Source: Sphaerosporella brunnea (Eukaryota; Ascomycota; Pezizomycetes; Pezizales; Pyronemataceae). Taken from it: a stretch of 64,000 nt of DNA. The notes under the pieces were generated by a model. The model had not been told where the DNA came from and did no database searches. It worked only from the letters and a program-made list of their open reading frames with translations. Positions 1 through 10,835 of the stretch are shown here, one piece after another (position 1 is the first letter of the stretch; each line of letters opens with the position of its first letter). The DNA is taken from positions 31,298-95,297 of the forward strand of contig VXIS01000181.1 in NCBI GenBank assembly GCA_008704415.1. Direction: 5' to 3'. The position numbers were made by a program, and so were the translations under genes.

Positions 1-334
1 TGGCCAGAAGTACTCTCCTTCCCAGATCGGTGGTTTCATCCTCCAGAAGATGAAGGAGACCGCTGAGGCCTACCTCGGCAAGCCCATCAAGAACGCCGTC
101 GTCACTTGCCCTGCCTACTTCAACGACTCCCAGCGTCAGGCTACCAAGGACGCTGGTCAGATTGCTGGTCTGAACGTCCTCCGTGTCGTTAACGAGCCCA
201 CCGCTGCCGCTCTTGCCTACGGTCTCGAGAAGGACCAGGACAAGATCGTCGCCGTCTTCGACTTGGGCGGTGGTACTTTCGATATCTCCATCCTGGAGAT
301 CCAGAAGGGTGTCTTCGAGGTCAAGTCCACGAAC

Positions 335-368
<34 letters not shown>

Positions 369-1558
369 TTGCCCTCGTCCGTCACTTGGTCCAGCAGTTC
401 AAGAAGGACAGCGGAATCGACCTGTCCGGTGACCGGATGGCCATCCAGCGTATCCGTGAGGCCGCCGAGAAGGCCAAGATGGAGCTGTCTTCTTCCCTCC
501 AGACCGACATCAACCTGCCCTTCATCACTGCTGACGCTTCCGGCCCTAAGCACATCAACATGAAGCTCACCCGCGCTCAGTTCGAGGCTCTTGTCGACCC
601 TCTTGTCCAGAAGACTGTTGATCCCTGCCGCAAGGCCCTCAAGGACGCTGGCCTCTCCGCCAAGGAGATCCAGGAGGTTATCCTGGTCGGAGGCATGACC
701 CGTATGCCCAAGGTCGCCGAGACCGTCAAGTCCATCTTTGGACGTGACCCCGCGAAGTCTGTCAACCCCGACGAGGCTGTCGCCATCGGTGCCGCCATCC
801 AGGGAGGTGTCTTGGCTGGTGAGGTCACGGAACTCCTGCTTCTTGACGTCACTCCTCTGTCCCTCGGTATCGAGACCCTGGGAGGTGTGTTCACCCGTCT
901 GATCAACCGCAACACCACCATCCCCACCAAGAAGTCCCAGGTTTTCTCCACCGCCGCGGACTTCCAGACTGCTGTCGAGATCAAGGTCTTCCAGGGAGAG
1001 CGTGAGCTCGTCCGTGACAACAAGCTGCTCGGTAACTTCCAGCTTGTCGGCATTCCCCCGGCCCACCGTGGTATTCCCCAGATCGAGGTCACCTTTGACA
1101 TTGACGCCGACTCGATCGTCCACGTCTCCGCCAAGGACAAGTCTACCGGAAAGGACCAGTCCATCACCATTTCTTCCGGCTCCGGTCTCTCCGACTCTGA
1201 GATCAAGAGCATGATTGACGACGCCGAGAAGTTCGGTGAGGCCGACAAGGCCCGCAAGGCTGCCATCGAGGCTGCCAACCGCGCTGATTCCGTCGCCAAC
1301 GACACCGAGAAAGCCCTTAGGGAGTTTGAGGACAAGATCGACAAGGAGGAGGCTTCCCAGATCAAGGAGAAGATCACCGCCATCCGTGAGCTCGTTGCCA
1401 AGGCCCAGTCTGGCGATACCTCCATCACCCAGGAGACCCTCAAGGAGCAGACCGACGCTCTCCAGACCGCCTCCTTGACCCTCTTCGACAAGATGCACCG
1501 CGCCCGCTCGGAGCAGCAGAACCAGGAGCAGGCCAAGCCTGAGGACAAGAAGGAGTAA
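1..1558 (+). CDS. ssc1: Mitochondrial HSP70 chaperone (Ssc1 type), 3' part
   Basis: The reading frame enters from the left edge (codons start at base 2) and stops at TAA 1556-1558, giving about 518 residues without an intron. This is the distal part of the actin-like ATPase domain, the linker and substrate-binding domain, and the helical lid. Visible motifs are the nucleotide-binding [20 protein letters not shown], the VGGMTRMP loop and the linker after [17 protein letters not shown]. In the family this protein drives import across the inner mitochondrial membrane and folding in the matrix. The assignment to the mitochondrial rather than the ER or cytosolic class rests on the motif around [19 protein letters not shown], and on the C-terminus ending in PEDKKE rather than HDEL or EEVD. 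The N-terminus with its targeting peptide lies outside the window. Strong C/G third-position preference suggests high expression. Confidence 0.95.
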
Positions 1559-2066
1559 ATTGTTCCTATTCACATTGCGAAAGTAGATGATGGGAAATGA
1601 ATGAGCACAAAAGCGGTTCTTTTTCTTCTTGGGTTGTATTTTCTAGGGCACAGTAGGGATGAGTTTTTAGAGATGGGGGGAGAAGTGAATTGTATTTTTA
1701 TTACCTTCTGCCTTTTTTTTTTTTTTTTTTTTTTTTTTCATTGCGGAGTTTTACCTGGTGTTATCACTTTTTTTTTGTTTATCTCGGATGGGTCTCTTCT
1801 TGATTTAGCCATGTTTCTTTTTTTTCTGCTTACTGTCTGGAATTTTTCTTTTACTGTATAAAAAAATTGGATCCCGAGATTGTGGCTTTTTATGATCTCC
1901 CCTCTGTATAATAAAATGGATTCGAGGTTTTATCATTTTTTTAACTTTTAGCTCGAGGGCGTGTGAACTAATGTATATAAAACCTACCCTCCTCTCCCTT
2001 TCCCCACAACCCCCACCCCCCCTCACGATCTCAACAACCAGCAACGCCGCACGAGTCTTGGCACCA
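1559..2066. other. HSP70 3' flank and T-rich spacer
   Basis: No gene is seen. The stretch contains a run of about 25 T near 1714-1738, several shorter T runs and a pyrimidine-rich zone at 1985-2040 just before the next start codon. The last part probably holds the promoter of the small downstream gene; tataaaa occurs near 1975-1981. Confidence 0.5.
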
Positions 2067-2314
2067 ATGTCACTGTGGAAGTGAGTTCTCCCCTCCCCCC
2101 GCTTCTCCCCTTCCGTCATATTAAACGGGGGTATACGCGTAGCTACTACAAATCGCAGCACCCAAGGACCAGGATGCTGCTGGGCGCGGGCGTGGTCGTG
2201 TACGCGTGCGCGGGCCTGTACGTGAGCGATTGGGTTGAGCGGCGGTGGTTCGGCGAGGATCCGGAGCAGCGGCCGCCGCTGGTTAGGGTTGTGGCGGTGG
2301 AGAGGGGGAAGTAG
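2067..2314 (+). CDS. Small single-pass membrane protein, 61 aa, two exons
   Basis: A 14-nt first exon (2067-2080) encodes MSLW plus two bases. A 62-nt intron (GTGAGT donor at 2081, acceptor at 2142) follows, and exon 2 is 2143-2314. The join is in phase and gives MSLWNYYKSQHPRTR followed by a hydrophobic segment (about residues 16-32, MLLGAGVVVYACAGLYV) and a charged tail. The layout of short amphipathic N-terminus, one membrane helix and basic/acidic tail resembles small mitochondrial or ER membrane proteins, but I do not recognise the family. An alternative acceptor at 2158 shifts the frame to an early stop, so 2142 is preferred. The gene is tandem with HSP70. Confidence 0.6.
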
Positions 2315-3202
2315 CAGAATTTGTAAACGCGGGTGAGAGAGAAACCATGATCCTAAATCCAAATATACGATACGGATGAGATCACGCCCTCACTCTGGAA
2401 GAGGGAGGGGGCACTGCCACTGTACGGCACAAATAATTATTCAATAAATACACTACGCTACAACATCAACATGAAACGAAAAACGTCCACCCCCCGCCCC
2501 GCCCCTCAATCCTCTTGCCCAAGCCCAAGTCCATCCCCAAAGACCAACAAACAACCCCATCCCTCATAACGCATCCGATCCCAATGCCCCCTCCGCCATG
2601 CCATCGAGTATAGTTGCGGCAGGTGGTGGATACGTTTTTGCCCTCAAAACCGAAAAAAAACAAAAATTGAAACCCAACGATGCTGATGCTGATGCTGATG
2701 ATAGATACGCCGAACCGAAAAAAAAAAAAACAGAAAACAAAAAAACGCCATATATGTGTTTGCAAAAAAAAAACAAAAACAAAAAAAAAAAGCGAAATTC
2801 CGCCGGTATATGTCCCGCTCATCAAAGAATCCGCGGGAAAAAGGCGTCGTCACTGGTTTGCTGCTCACGAGATGGCGAGAGGGAGGCGGGAGGGTGGACG
2901 AAGGGATCCAACATATACAAAAGGAATAATCGCGATGTGATGGACATTAGTAACTTCAATAAAAAAACAATTCGGCTCGTTGCTGCTGCTGCTGCTGATA
3001 CTGATGCTGAATCTCTCGACGATCACTCCCAACCGAGGATGCAATTGACGAAGAAAAAAGATAAAAGGTGTAAAACAAGATCTCGCTCGAATAATGATAT
3101 TGGCACAAGGTAGTAATTCTGCTTTCGTTTTTCGCAGCGGCAAGTGGAAGAGGCCGTCCTTCTTTCTTGTCTTGTCTATTGAAGGGATTTGCATGGATTG
3201 GA
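2315..3202. other. Low-complexity spacer between convergent genes
   Basis: No gene is supported. The stretch is rich in A runs (for example 2728-2805), has a short gctgat repeat at 2680-2700 and a gctgct repeat at 2980-2997. The long open frames here encode Lys- and Asn-rich low-complexity peptides and are not believed. It probably holds the 3' ends of the two converging flanking genes. Confidence 0.5.
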
Positions 3203-5015
3203 TTACATTTGCCCCTTTATGTCGACCTTCTTGAATGCGCGGGCTTTAGCCTCCTCAAAGATCCGGACCGCCTTGAGGGTCTGGAAGCGTATCGAGCTGG
3301 GGACTCCTTTGTCCCCACTCTTTTGTTCGATGAGGTCCGCCGCGCCATTGTCGCAAAGAAACTGGACGCATTCCGTGTCGCTCTCAAAGCCGAGTTCCTC
3401 AGTCAAAAATCTAATATCAATGTCCGGACGGTAACTAACGGCAACACCACATATGAGCATTCATGCAGGTCAATGTCAAAGGAGCAGCAAGTCTCACGCT
3501 TTACAGATGCACGCGAGGGCAGCCATGCGTTCTCGAGCCACGAACGAATCCATCAAGTATCCGCCCATGCTTGGAGCGTCCAGATACAGCCTGAAAAACT
3601 TGTGGTAATTGCCCGCGGCCAGTGCAGATCGCACCTCCAAGGCGTGCCGGATCGATTGATGGGTCTTGTCTACAGGAGTTAGGAGTGCCAGTACTTCGTT
3701 CATGTCGGCACGGTTGCATGTGTGTAGAAGATAGAGGATACGATACGCCTTGAACTCTTCTTCGTGTCCCGTGAAGCCCTCCGAATAGAGCGTCGCCAGT
3801 TGGGACTGGCATTGATTATACTCACCCAAGTCACCCTAATCTGTCAGCAGGAGTGGGTTTGTCGCAAGCCACATATAACACACCTTTTCCAATGCTATCC
3901 TGGCGTGAATCTCGTATACAAGAACGGTAAAGTTGTTTTTGATATGCTGTACTGTTAGATCCTGCCGGAGGGATTTGAACTGGTCGCAGATATAAGAATA
4001 GTTTTGCTCCTCTCTCCACTTTTTCTTTAGCAGCTCCAGTGTCTTCTCGAGCACATGCAAAGGGCGGACATTGTCAGGATCCGGGGCAGATGTCAGTCGA
4101 AAGTACTTTTTCTCGAGGCTCATACACCGTCCGACTAGCGGTTGATCACCATCGATATCCATAGCCGAAGTATTGCGGCTCGGTGGCGTTACCGACTGAA
4201 GGCCATCACCGAATCTCCTCGCACGTTTTTCCTTTTCACGTTGACTTAGCTTATCGATGGCAGTAGATGAGGAATACGGGCTCTGCTGGCGAGCACGCTT
4301 ATCAAATCTGTCCGAAAATTTAGTTGCAGAGGAGGAAGCGGTATTATCGTCTTCACTGTATAGAGTATCCCCATCAGCCGCAGTTCCAACCAGCACACGA
4401 AAAACACACAAACCTCTTGCGTTTCTTATCACTGATGCTAAACTTCCCAAACGCCTTCGCCGTCGGACTCGTGTCGCCAGAGGTCGTACTCGCCATTGCC
4501 GGGGGCGTCATCTCTTGCTTCATCTGCGCTCGTTTCTTCGCCAGTATCGTCTGCGGCAACGGCATCTTATCCCAGTCGAGCGACCACACCACCCTCTCGT
4601 TGAACGCGTCCGTAATGATACGCTTGAGCTCCGTCTCCACATCCTTCTTGTCCTCCGGCAAAACGTCTTCGAAAGTGCGGGCGACGTACTGTTTTAATGG
4701 GTCCGGAAAGGTCGTCCGTGGCGCTCCTGGCGCCGTTGCTGGCGCCGTTGCTGGCGCCGATGCTGGCGGGGGAGATGTCTGGTTCTGTAATCACCATTAA
4801 TTTAGCACACACACTTCGATCGGGTGTCTGAACGAAGGAATATACTCACGGTAGAGAAACCGCCGGTTGGTACCGAGCCTCCCAGCGTGCGGCGGGCATC
4901 CACAGCGGTGTAAGAACTATTGCCGCTGCCGCCTATCCCACCCTTAGCTTCTTACAGCGAACTCAGCGACAGTGTGAAACGTACCCACGGCTCGCCAAGG
5001 AGGTGGAGCAGTCAT
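3203..5015 (-). CDS. THP3: SAC3/GANP-domain protein, THP3/LENG8 family
   Basis: Six exons read on the minus strand: 5015-4989, 4942-4850, 4784-4414, 4355-3884, 3835-3498 and 3434-3203. The total is 1533 nt, or 510 aa plus stop, with all phases matching. The N-terminal half is Pro/Ala/Gly-rich and contains a basic patch (DKKRKR). The C-terminal half carries the SAC3/GANP helical PCI-like domain from about residue 240: YFRLTSAPDPDNVRP, then LTVQHIKNNFTV, EIHARIALEKGDLGEYNQC and a winged-helix-like end. In yeast Thp3 acts with Csn12 in transcription elongation and mRNA maturation; the human counterpart is LENG8. The protein is probably nuclear. The exon 1/2 boundary has an alternative (37-nt intron with a GTACGT donor); the 46-nt intron with a GTGGGT donor was chosen because shorter introns are rare. 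Confidence 0.88.
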
Positions 5016-6052
5016 GTTGACGAGAAAAAGTAAAGGTGCAACAGTGTACAAAGATGAAGAGGTAAAGTAGCTGCGTAGAGCGGGTTAGTAGACCTCTGGC
5101 TTGTTGGTAGAAGTGATTGACGATGGGGGTTGTGTTGGTTGGGGTTAGGAGAGGAGTGATCGAAGCGACAGGTAGGGTGGAAAGTGGAGGCTGGTGACTT
5201 GTCCCGTGTCCACCCACAATAGACTACAAAATGATAGAACAATCTCTTCGCCTATTATTTCAAGGATCAGAAATCACTTCTCTGTCTGGGTTTTTCTTTT
5301 TTGCGGTTTCAAATTATGAGATTTATGTACTCTAGCACAATGTTCTGTCTCGGTGGTTCGGATTTCCGGCAGAGACGATCTCCGCCGGGACCCCTCTCTC
5401 ATCACAACTCTGGCACAAGACAACCCTAGATACCACCAAATCACAGATCAATCACACTTCACCAACCAGCCTCATGTTTGAATGCTTTGATAACTTTCAA
5501 CATCTCATCACCAACTAAGTACTACAGGCAGCACTGAGAGCATGCCGTCTTCCCGCCGTACGTAGCATGCCAAATTCCCTCTCAGTGTACAGGTAAAACA
5601 AAACACCTGGAAAAAAATAAAAAAAATAGGCGTTCAAATAGAAGAGAAGTAGTACCATCAAACCAAAACCCCCACCAAGAAAAATCATCAGAAGAAAAAT
5701 ATAAGAAAAAGGGCCACAGATATCACCCGCATGGATATCAGGTAAAAGGCGAAGGTAAGAAAACAGAAAAAAAAAGAGGCCCAGGAAGAAGTCGCAAAAC
5801 AAGAGGAAAAAAGTAAAGAAAATAGAAGAACAAAGGTATCTTGATCGAGATAGGTGGCCATGAACGCGCAAACTTTTAGTCCACCTGTAGAAAAAGCCGC
5901 TGGGGCCGCATCCCCACTTCCCCGCTCCGCCATCGTGTCACGTTTCTGCATTGAAAAGAACATCCCCAGAAGAAAGACAGCAAGACCGTCCATCGCAGAA
6001 AGTCGTAACTCATGACTCGTTCACATCGCAACCCCATGCCTCGATGCCGACA
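5016..6052. other. Spacer between THP3 start and Bem1 3' end
   Basis: No gene is supported. The left part should contain the THP3-like promoter and the right part the 3' end of Bem1. A-rich stretches at 5600-5840 generate long hydrophobic frames on the minus strand (Phe/Leu repeats) that are translation artefacts. Confidence 0.5.
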
Positions 6053-8346
6053 CTAATTGACAAAGAGTTTCAGCTTTGGATTCCGGTTGATGGCTTGGTT
6101 GAGATCGCTGTCGCTGAACAGATCCAGCACCTGGCCGCTTGCCTCGTCCTTGTACTGGATATTGTTGAGGTTGATCTGGCCTAGTCGTTCCTGTAGCTTA
6201 TCCTGCAGCTGAGCGAAGCTGACATCCTTGGGCAACCGAACCGCGATCATCTCATCCTGGTACTCGATCTTAATTTTCACAAATTGGCCGGAGCCCGTCG
6301 AGCTCATGTTGGATTCTTGTCGCAACATCCTTGGCGGTTGCAGGTCCGAAACGGTCCGCATGTGCACTGTATGGGCTTGAGAAATTCCGTTGCCACGCAT
6401 CTGTCCTGAGTTTCTCGGCGGCGGTGCCGAAAGACCTGGGTATCCGTTCTGACCACCTCCGTTCAGGTTGTTTACAGAGGACTGCCGCGAGGGCTCCCTC
6501 GACGAATCGCTCGACTGCTGAGATGCCGTTGATCGACGATGGTCATGGGCCGACAGCTGTTGGGACTGGCGGTAGCCTGTAGTCTCGACATCGCCCGGTC
6601 GTGGTGCGAATAGTAGCTTGACCAGTCGGCACTTCGAGATGTAAGGTGGCATGCCCAGCAACTTCTTAATGTACTCGTCCAAACTCTGCCGGCGCGCTGC
6701 AGAGATTGTGTCTGTGACGTACGTAACAGGGCCCGGCATGTAGGGAAGCTTCCTAGGCAATCCCGTGTGGCCGGCCTCCTCCTTGAACTCATCCAGAAGC
6801 GCGATCTGGAAATCATAGAAATCCTCGTAGAACCGGCACAGGCTCCATGTCCGGCCATCCTCCATGACCGCATTCACCTGGTACCAGTATCGGCTACTCT
6901 CGAAGTTGTAACTGTCGACCGATGCACTGATGGGTGCCTGCAGCAGCCCTTGCGCTGAACCCCTTGATTGGCGTTGGCCTTCATATCCTCCATTGTTGTA
7001 AGCGGGCTGCAATGTCTGTTAATGGATTTGTCAGTAACTCTAACCCCGCAATAGAACCCGCGGCATTGAATGTTATCTGGAAAACATACGTTTCGGTTAC
7101 CATTTACCTCCTGCATAGGAGGTGAACTCTGGGCCGCCGCTGCACCACCCCCTTCCTGTTCAAAGGTGCCTAGTGCGATACTACTATTCTTGTACTCAGC
7201 GGCCATTTTCTTCCATTCCTCGACCTTCGGAACACCAGCTCGAGCGATCGCCGCCCGTTTGTCCTCCACAGGGGCTCCGGTCGCCATGTCTCGAATCTCA
7301 ACGAAGTCCACAGGAATCAAGCCGGGCCCACCCAGCCGTCCTATTGGTTTCGCCACAAACCACTCATCGTTCGACTGTGCTATCACAATGATGTCCTCTC
7401 CGGTCTTCGCCTCAAGTTCATCGGGTCGCTCGGCGACGAAATCGTACAGTACGACGCCGTAGAGCGGGGCGCCAGCCCTCCCGCTGGGTTTGCTGGCCAG
7501 GGTGGATGAACGATCAGCCATGGTAGTTCGTTCAGAGTAGCCTGAGTCCTTATCGGTGGTGTATCGGCGGTTGTCGCTTGACGGTGAGAAGTTGTCTTGA
7601 GAGTCGCGTTCGTTTTTTCCCATCACCTGAAAGTAAGGGACAGGAACGAAACCGCGGGCGTTGGTCGCTGGGTTGCAGGCCTCGTACCAATCCGAGTGGT
7701 TAACGTTGCCGATAACGTGAAAGAAGTCACCCTTTTCGAAGCCGAGTTCTTGGTCGCTCGCCGGCTGGTAGCTTTCGATCGCTTTGATGACCTAATTGCA
7801 ATTACACCAATTTCAGCCCCACATGCTTTCGGACTAGATCCCGGCGGGTGCAATCTCCCTGGAGGAGGCAACCCAACGTGATATCTGGAGTCTCGAGTTT
7901 GACGCCCGTCATCGCCGTCGAAAAGCTCGCACGTGCTTCTCGTGGGGGCAAGGGGGGGAGGGGGGGAGGGGGAGGAGGAGACGAGGGTACCTATGACGAG
8001 AGGGAGGGGGAATTTGGAGAAGAAATCCGACATACCTTCTTTGGAGGATTAATAGTCAATGCGGATTTTGGGGTGATGGAGATGTGTGAGAGTTTTGGGC
8101 CGCTGAAGGAATCGCTCCTCTCACCCTTGATCGAGCGCCGAATATTCTGAGTTGCGAAGCGGGAAATCCCGAATCAGCAAAGTGTGCTTTCCTTTCGCCC
8201 CCCCTCCCCCCGCCAGCCAGCCAGCCCCCCGTCAACTGTGCCATCCCAATATGCAAGGCATTGCGATCCCGCCTGCGGATTGGACAGACGGTCCAGAGCG
8301 AGCGAAAGCCAACAGCGAACGAGCGAACGAAGCCTACCTTGATCAT
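6053..8346 (-). CDS. bem1: Bem1-type polarity scaffold (SH3-SH3-PX-PB1)
   Basis: Four exons: 8346-8338 (9 nt, MIK), 8146-8036, 7791-7090 and 7015-6053. The total is 1785 nt, or 594 aa, all in phase. Domains in order: an N-terminal basic segment (IRRSIKG), a first SH3 at about 41-96 (ending ARGFVPVPYFQV), a second SH3 at about 150-208 (LYDFVAERPDELEAKTGEDI), a PX domain at about 300-420 (FYDFQIALL, LPRKLPYMPGP) and a C-terminal PB1 at about 515-594 (DEMIAVRLPKDVSF, LFSDSDLNQAI). Bem1 links Cdc42, its exchange factor Cdc24 (through PB1) and PAK kinases at growth sites, and PX binds membrane phosphoinositides. The first two introns (191 and 244 nt) are long for this window. The 9-nt first exon was chosen because it yields MIKNIRRSIKG, the expected family start. 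Confidence 0.93.
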
Positions 8347-10304
8347 CGTCTCACGCGCGCGCGCGACCGCGCTGGTGTGTATAAGGCGGGGGTTGGATTG
8401 ATTGGGGGAGGGGGGTTGGTAGATCCTGTCTGCGGTTCGTCGCCGCACGTCTCACCGAAAGAGACGTGCTAAAGCGTTGGGGCTTGGGCGCTTTTCTTTT
8501 TGTTCGTCGAGGTGAGCCGCTTGGAGTTGCAGCAGCGGCGACGACTTTGCTGGCGACTGGAGACTGGCGACTTGGAGAGAGGTGCAGGAGTCGGAGTTGG
8601 GGGAGATGGAGCGTTGGTGTAGGCAGTATATATGACTGGTAGTAGTGGTGGGTATGGTGGGGGTGGAGTTGCGAAAACGGTTGGATGAGGCGTTTGAGCG
8701 GGAAAGTTGTCGACTGGGGGAGTGGAGTTGCAGGTGTGGAGGCGATTTGTTCAAAGGGAGATCTCGGTATTTTTTTTTTGTTTTTTTTTTCTGCTTGGAT
8801 ACTTAAGAAGTAGGCAGGGTCGTGTGAAGGGAGAGGCAGCAGCAGCAGCAGCGATGCGGACGAAGGCCCGTTTTTTTTTTTTTTGTTTTTTTCCAACGAC
8901 TTTCGCGGTGAGCGATGATGCAGGAATGGAATGTGGAGGGGCAGCGCTATGAGAACGTGGAGAGGACAGTGGGATACAGCAAGTGTCGAGCAGGCTGGTT
9001 CTACGGCAGCTGAAGTCCAGACAGACAGACGGACAGACAGACAGACAGGCAGACGCGCGCTCTCGTCGAGACAAAGCGAAAAGAAAACGAACGGCGAAAG
9101 AACACCCGGGAAACCAGAAAGAACATCGCCCCGCGCTGCTCCAGGACAATAGCACGCCCACAGCAGCCGTACATGATGCTCCATCGCACCCCACACCCAG
9201 CAGCTGCGAGTGAGCACCCGCCTGCATACAGCCACGCGCGAAACTGCGCTCTTCCGCCAGCTATAAAAAGAAAGACGCGGAGAAGCTGCCCTCCCGCTAG
9301 AGCGTCTGCTGCCTCTGGTTGGTCTGCGCCGCGGTAAACCTCCCGGAGCCACAACCAAAGCGGCAAAGCAGCCCCAGAGAGGCTTGTGGGGCTTGTCTTT
9401 CTGGCGACGACACGGAAATCCAGAGCGCCTGTGCGCCCACCTCCTCCGAGCTTCGAGAGCCGTGGCAAACCGCTGGCTCTCGTGACGATGATGGCCCCCC
9501 GCCGCTTGTGGTCCAGCTCCTCATAAGGCAAAACAAAAAAAAAGGAAACAAAAAGAAAAAAAAAGAAAGGATAAGCGCGGCCGCGTGGCTCAACAGTAAA
9601 ATGGTCCGTGCATATACCCCACCTTAAGCTTCCCGATAGCTCAGCTTTAAAGTCAACGTCAAAGCACTCTCACTCCGATCAATCATCAATGGAACCACTG
9701 CCTGCAGCGTTTTTAGGGCCGTTCAGACTCAAAATCTAGCTTCTAACCCCTTTTTAAAATTCCCGGTGCCAGGCGAACGCCGAGACAAAATTGCTGGCGG
9801 CTGGCCATCTTTTTTTTTCCAATTTTTGACGTTCTGAGCATCATTTTGATCTCTTGCTTGAGTTTTTGGACCGCAACTCAAGATAGCGTTCGCTTCCCTT
9901 CCGCGTTCGCCTAGCACTCTCCACCCTTAACGCTGTTAGCATCCTTTTGCTTGTCACAAAATTTAAGGCTACCGTAGTGTGAATTTTGGGTGTGACGAAA
10001 TGAGGGACGGCCCCAGTGCCAGCAAAGGAACGAGCAGGTGTGCAGAGATGATGCACAAACTGGCCCTATCCCGTCACCCCAAGAGTCCAAAACCGTGAAT
10101 CCAAGCAAAGGCATTTTTCCATTCGGATCCACTCCCTCAAGCTAGCGCTTCTTCACCCAACAATGCTCAATTGCAACCAGCAAGACGCAGGTACCACTCC
10201 CGCACCCGACTCTCAGCGCAGACATGCTTAAAACAAGCCCCCCCCCCCCCCTATGTCCAGTTTTTCGGTTCTGCGGCTCTTTTAACGGGAAGTCATCACT
10301 TACT
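8347..10304. other. Long 5' region of Bem1; no gene seen
   Basis: About 2 kb without a convincing gene. It contains pyrimidine/purine-biased stretches on the Bem1 side, T runs near 8770-8890, a cag run at 8840-8850, a gaca microsatellite (listed separately), and a run of 14 C at 10238-10251. This is probably Bem1 5' UTR and promoter followed by neutral spacer. Confidence 0.45.
9018..9056. repeat. Tetranucleotide microsatellite (gaca)n
   Basis: An imperfect tandem array of cagacagacagacgg-type units, about nine copies with single-base interruptions, in the Bem1 upstream region. Confidence 0.85.
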
Positions 10305-10641
10305 TTGTTTGTTTGTTTTAATCATCCTGTATTCGGCCGCTTGCGGCCGTGACATGAGGGCTATATACACAGATCTACCCTTGGACCTCAAGTGTCCACA
10401 GACGGGCGTGATCTACGAGGCGCACCAAGGAAATTGGTAACTGGTAAGATAGCACAAAGGGAAAGACATAAGTTCACCGTCATTCTCGTGGCTTCTCCGG
10501 CCACTTGCCAATTTGCGTGCTCCCCAGGAAGCCGAGGACGGCCTCGGTGCACCTTGCATCCGCCAGGTCTCTTGCTACAGCAGTGGAGGTCCTCTTCCAG
10601 CCCTCCTTGTCACCCCCTCTTGTCGCCAGTCATCACTTACT
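10291..10641 (-). mobile_element. 5'-truncated LINE insertion with 14-bp target duplication
   Basis: The insert 10305-10627 is flanked by the perfect direct repeat agtcatcacttact (10291-10304 and 10628-10641). On the minus strand the insert starts inside the end of ORF2 and reads to a stop at 10490. It includes DLADARCTEAVLGFLGSTQ and GKWPEKPRE, the usual C-terminal block of fungal non-LTR (Tad1-like) reverse transcriptase proteins. The 3' UTR contains ggccgcaagcggcc and ends with repeated aaac units (ATGATTAAAACAAAC). The other copies at 16 kb and 44 kb share this 3' end. The ORF remnant has no stop within it, so the insertion is not old. Inference: target-primed reverse transcription with 5' truncation. 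Confidence 0.85.
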
Positions 10642-10835
10642 GGAGCCTATAGAACACTAGCCGTGATTCGACTGGCAGGTGAAGAGTCCATTTTCCAACT
10701 GTATGGCCACGGCACGACGAGGCTGAATTCGAAAACATCAACACGGGGAAGGGCTTTTAAACGAGTCCCAAGATAAAAACTGGGATTGTGAAACAAAAAA
10801 AAAACCGTTAAAGATATTGGTATCTGACATCCCAA

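Noticed and set aside
577..1548. Long open frame on the minus strand opposite HSP70
   Set aside because: It is a shadow of a highly biased coding sequence; the translation is Ser-rich with no domain.
2598..3113. 171-codon plus-strand frame
   Set aside because: It is made of A-run-derived Lys/Asn repeats and has no start context or conservation clue.
8351..9358. 335-codon minus-strand frame upstream of Bem1
   Set aside because: It overlaps the Bem1 first exon, is low-complexity (His/Ser/Pro) and crosses microsatellites.
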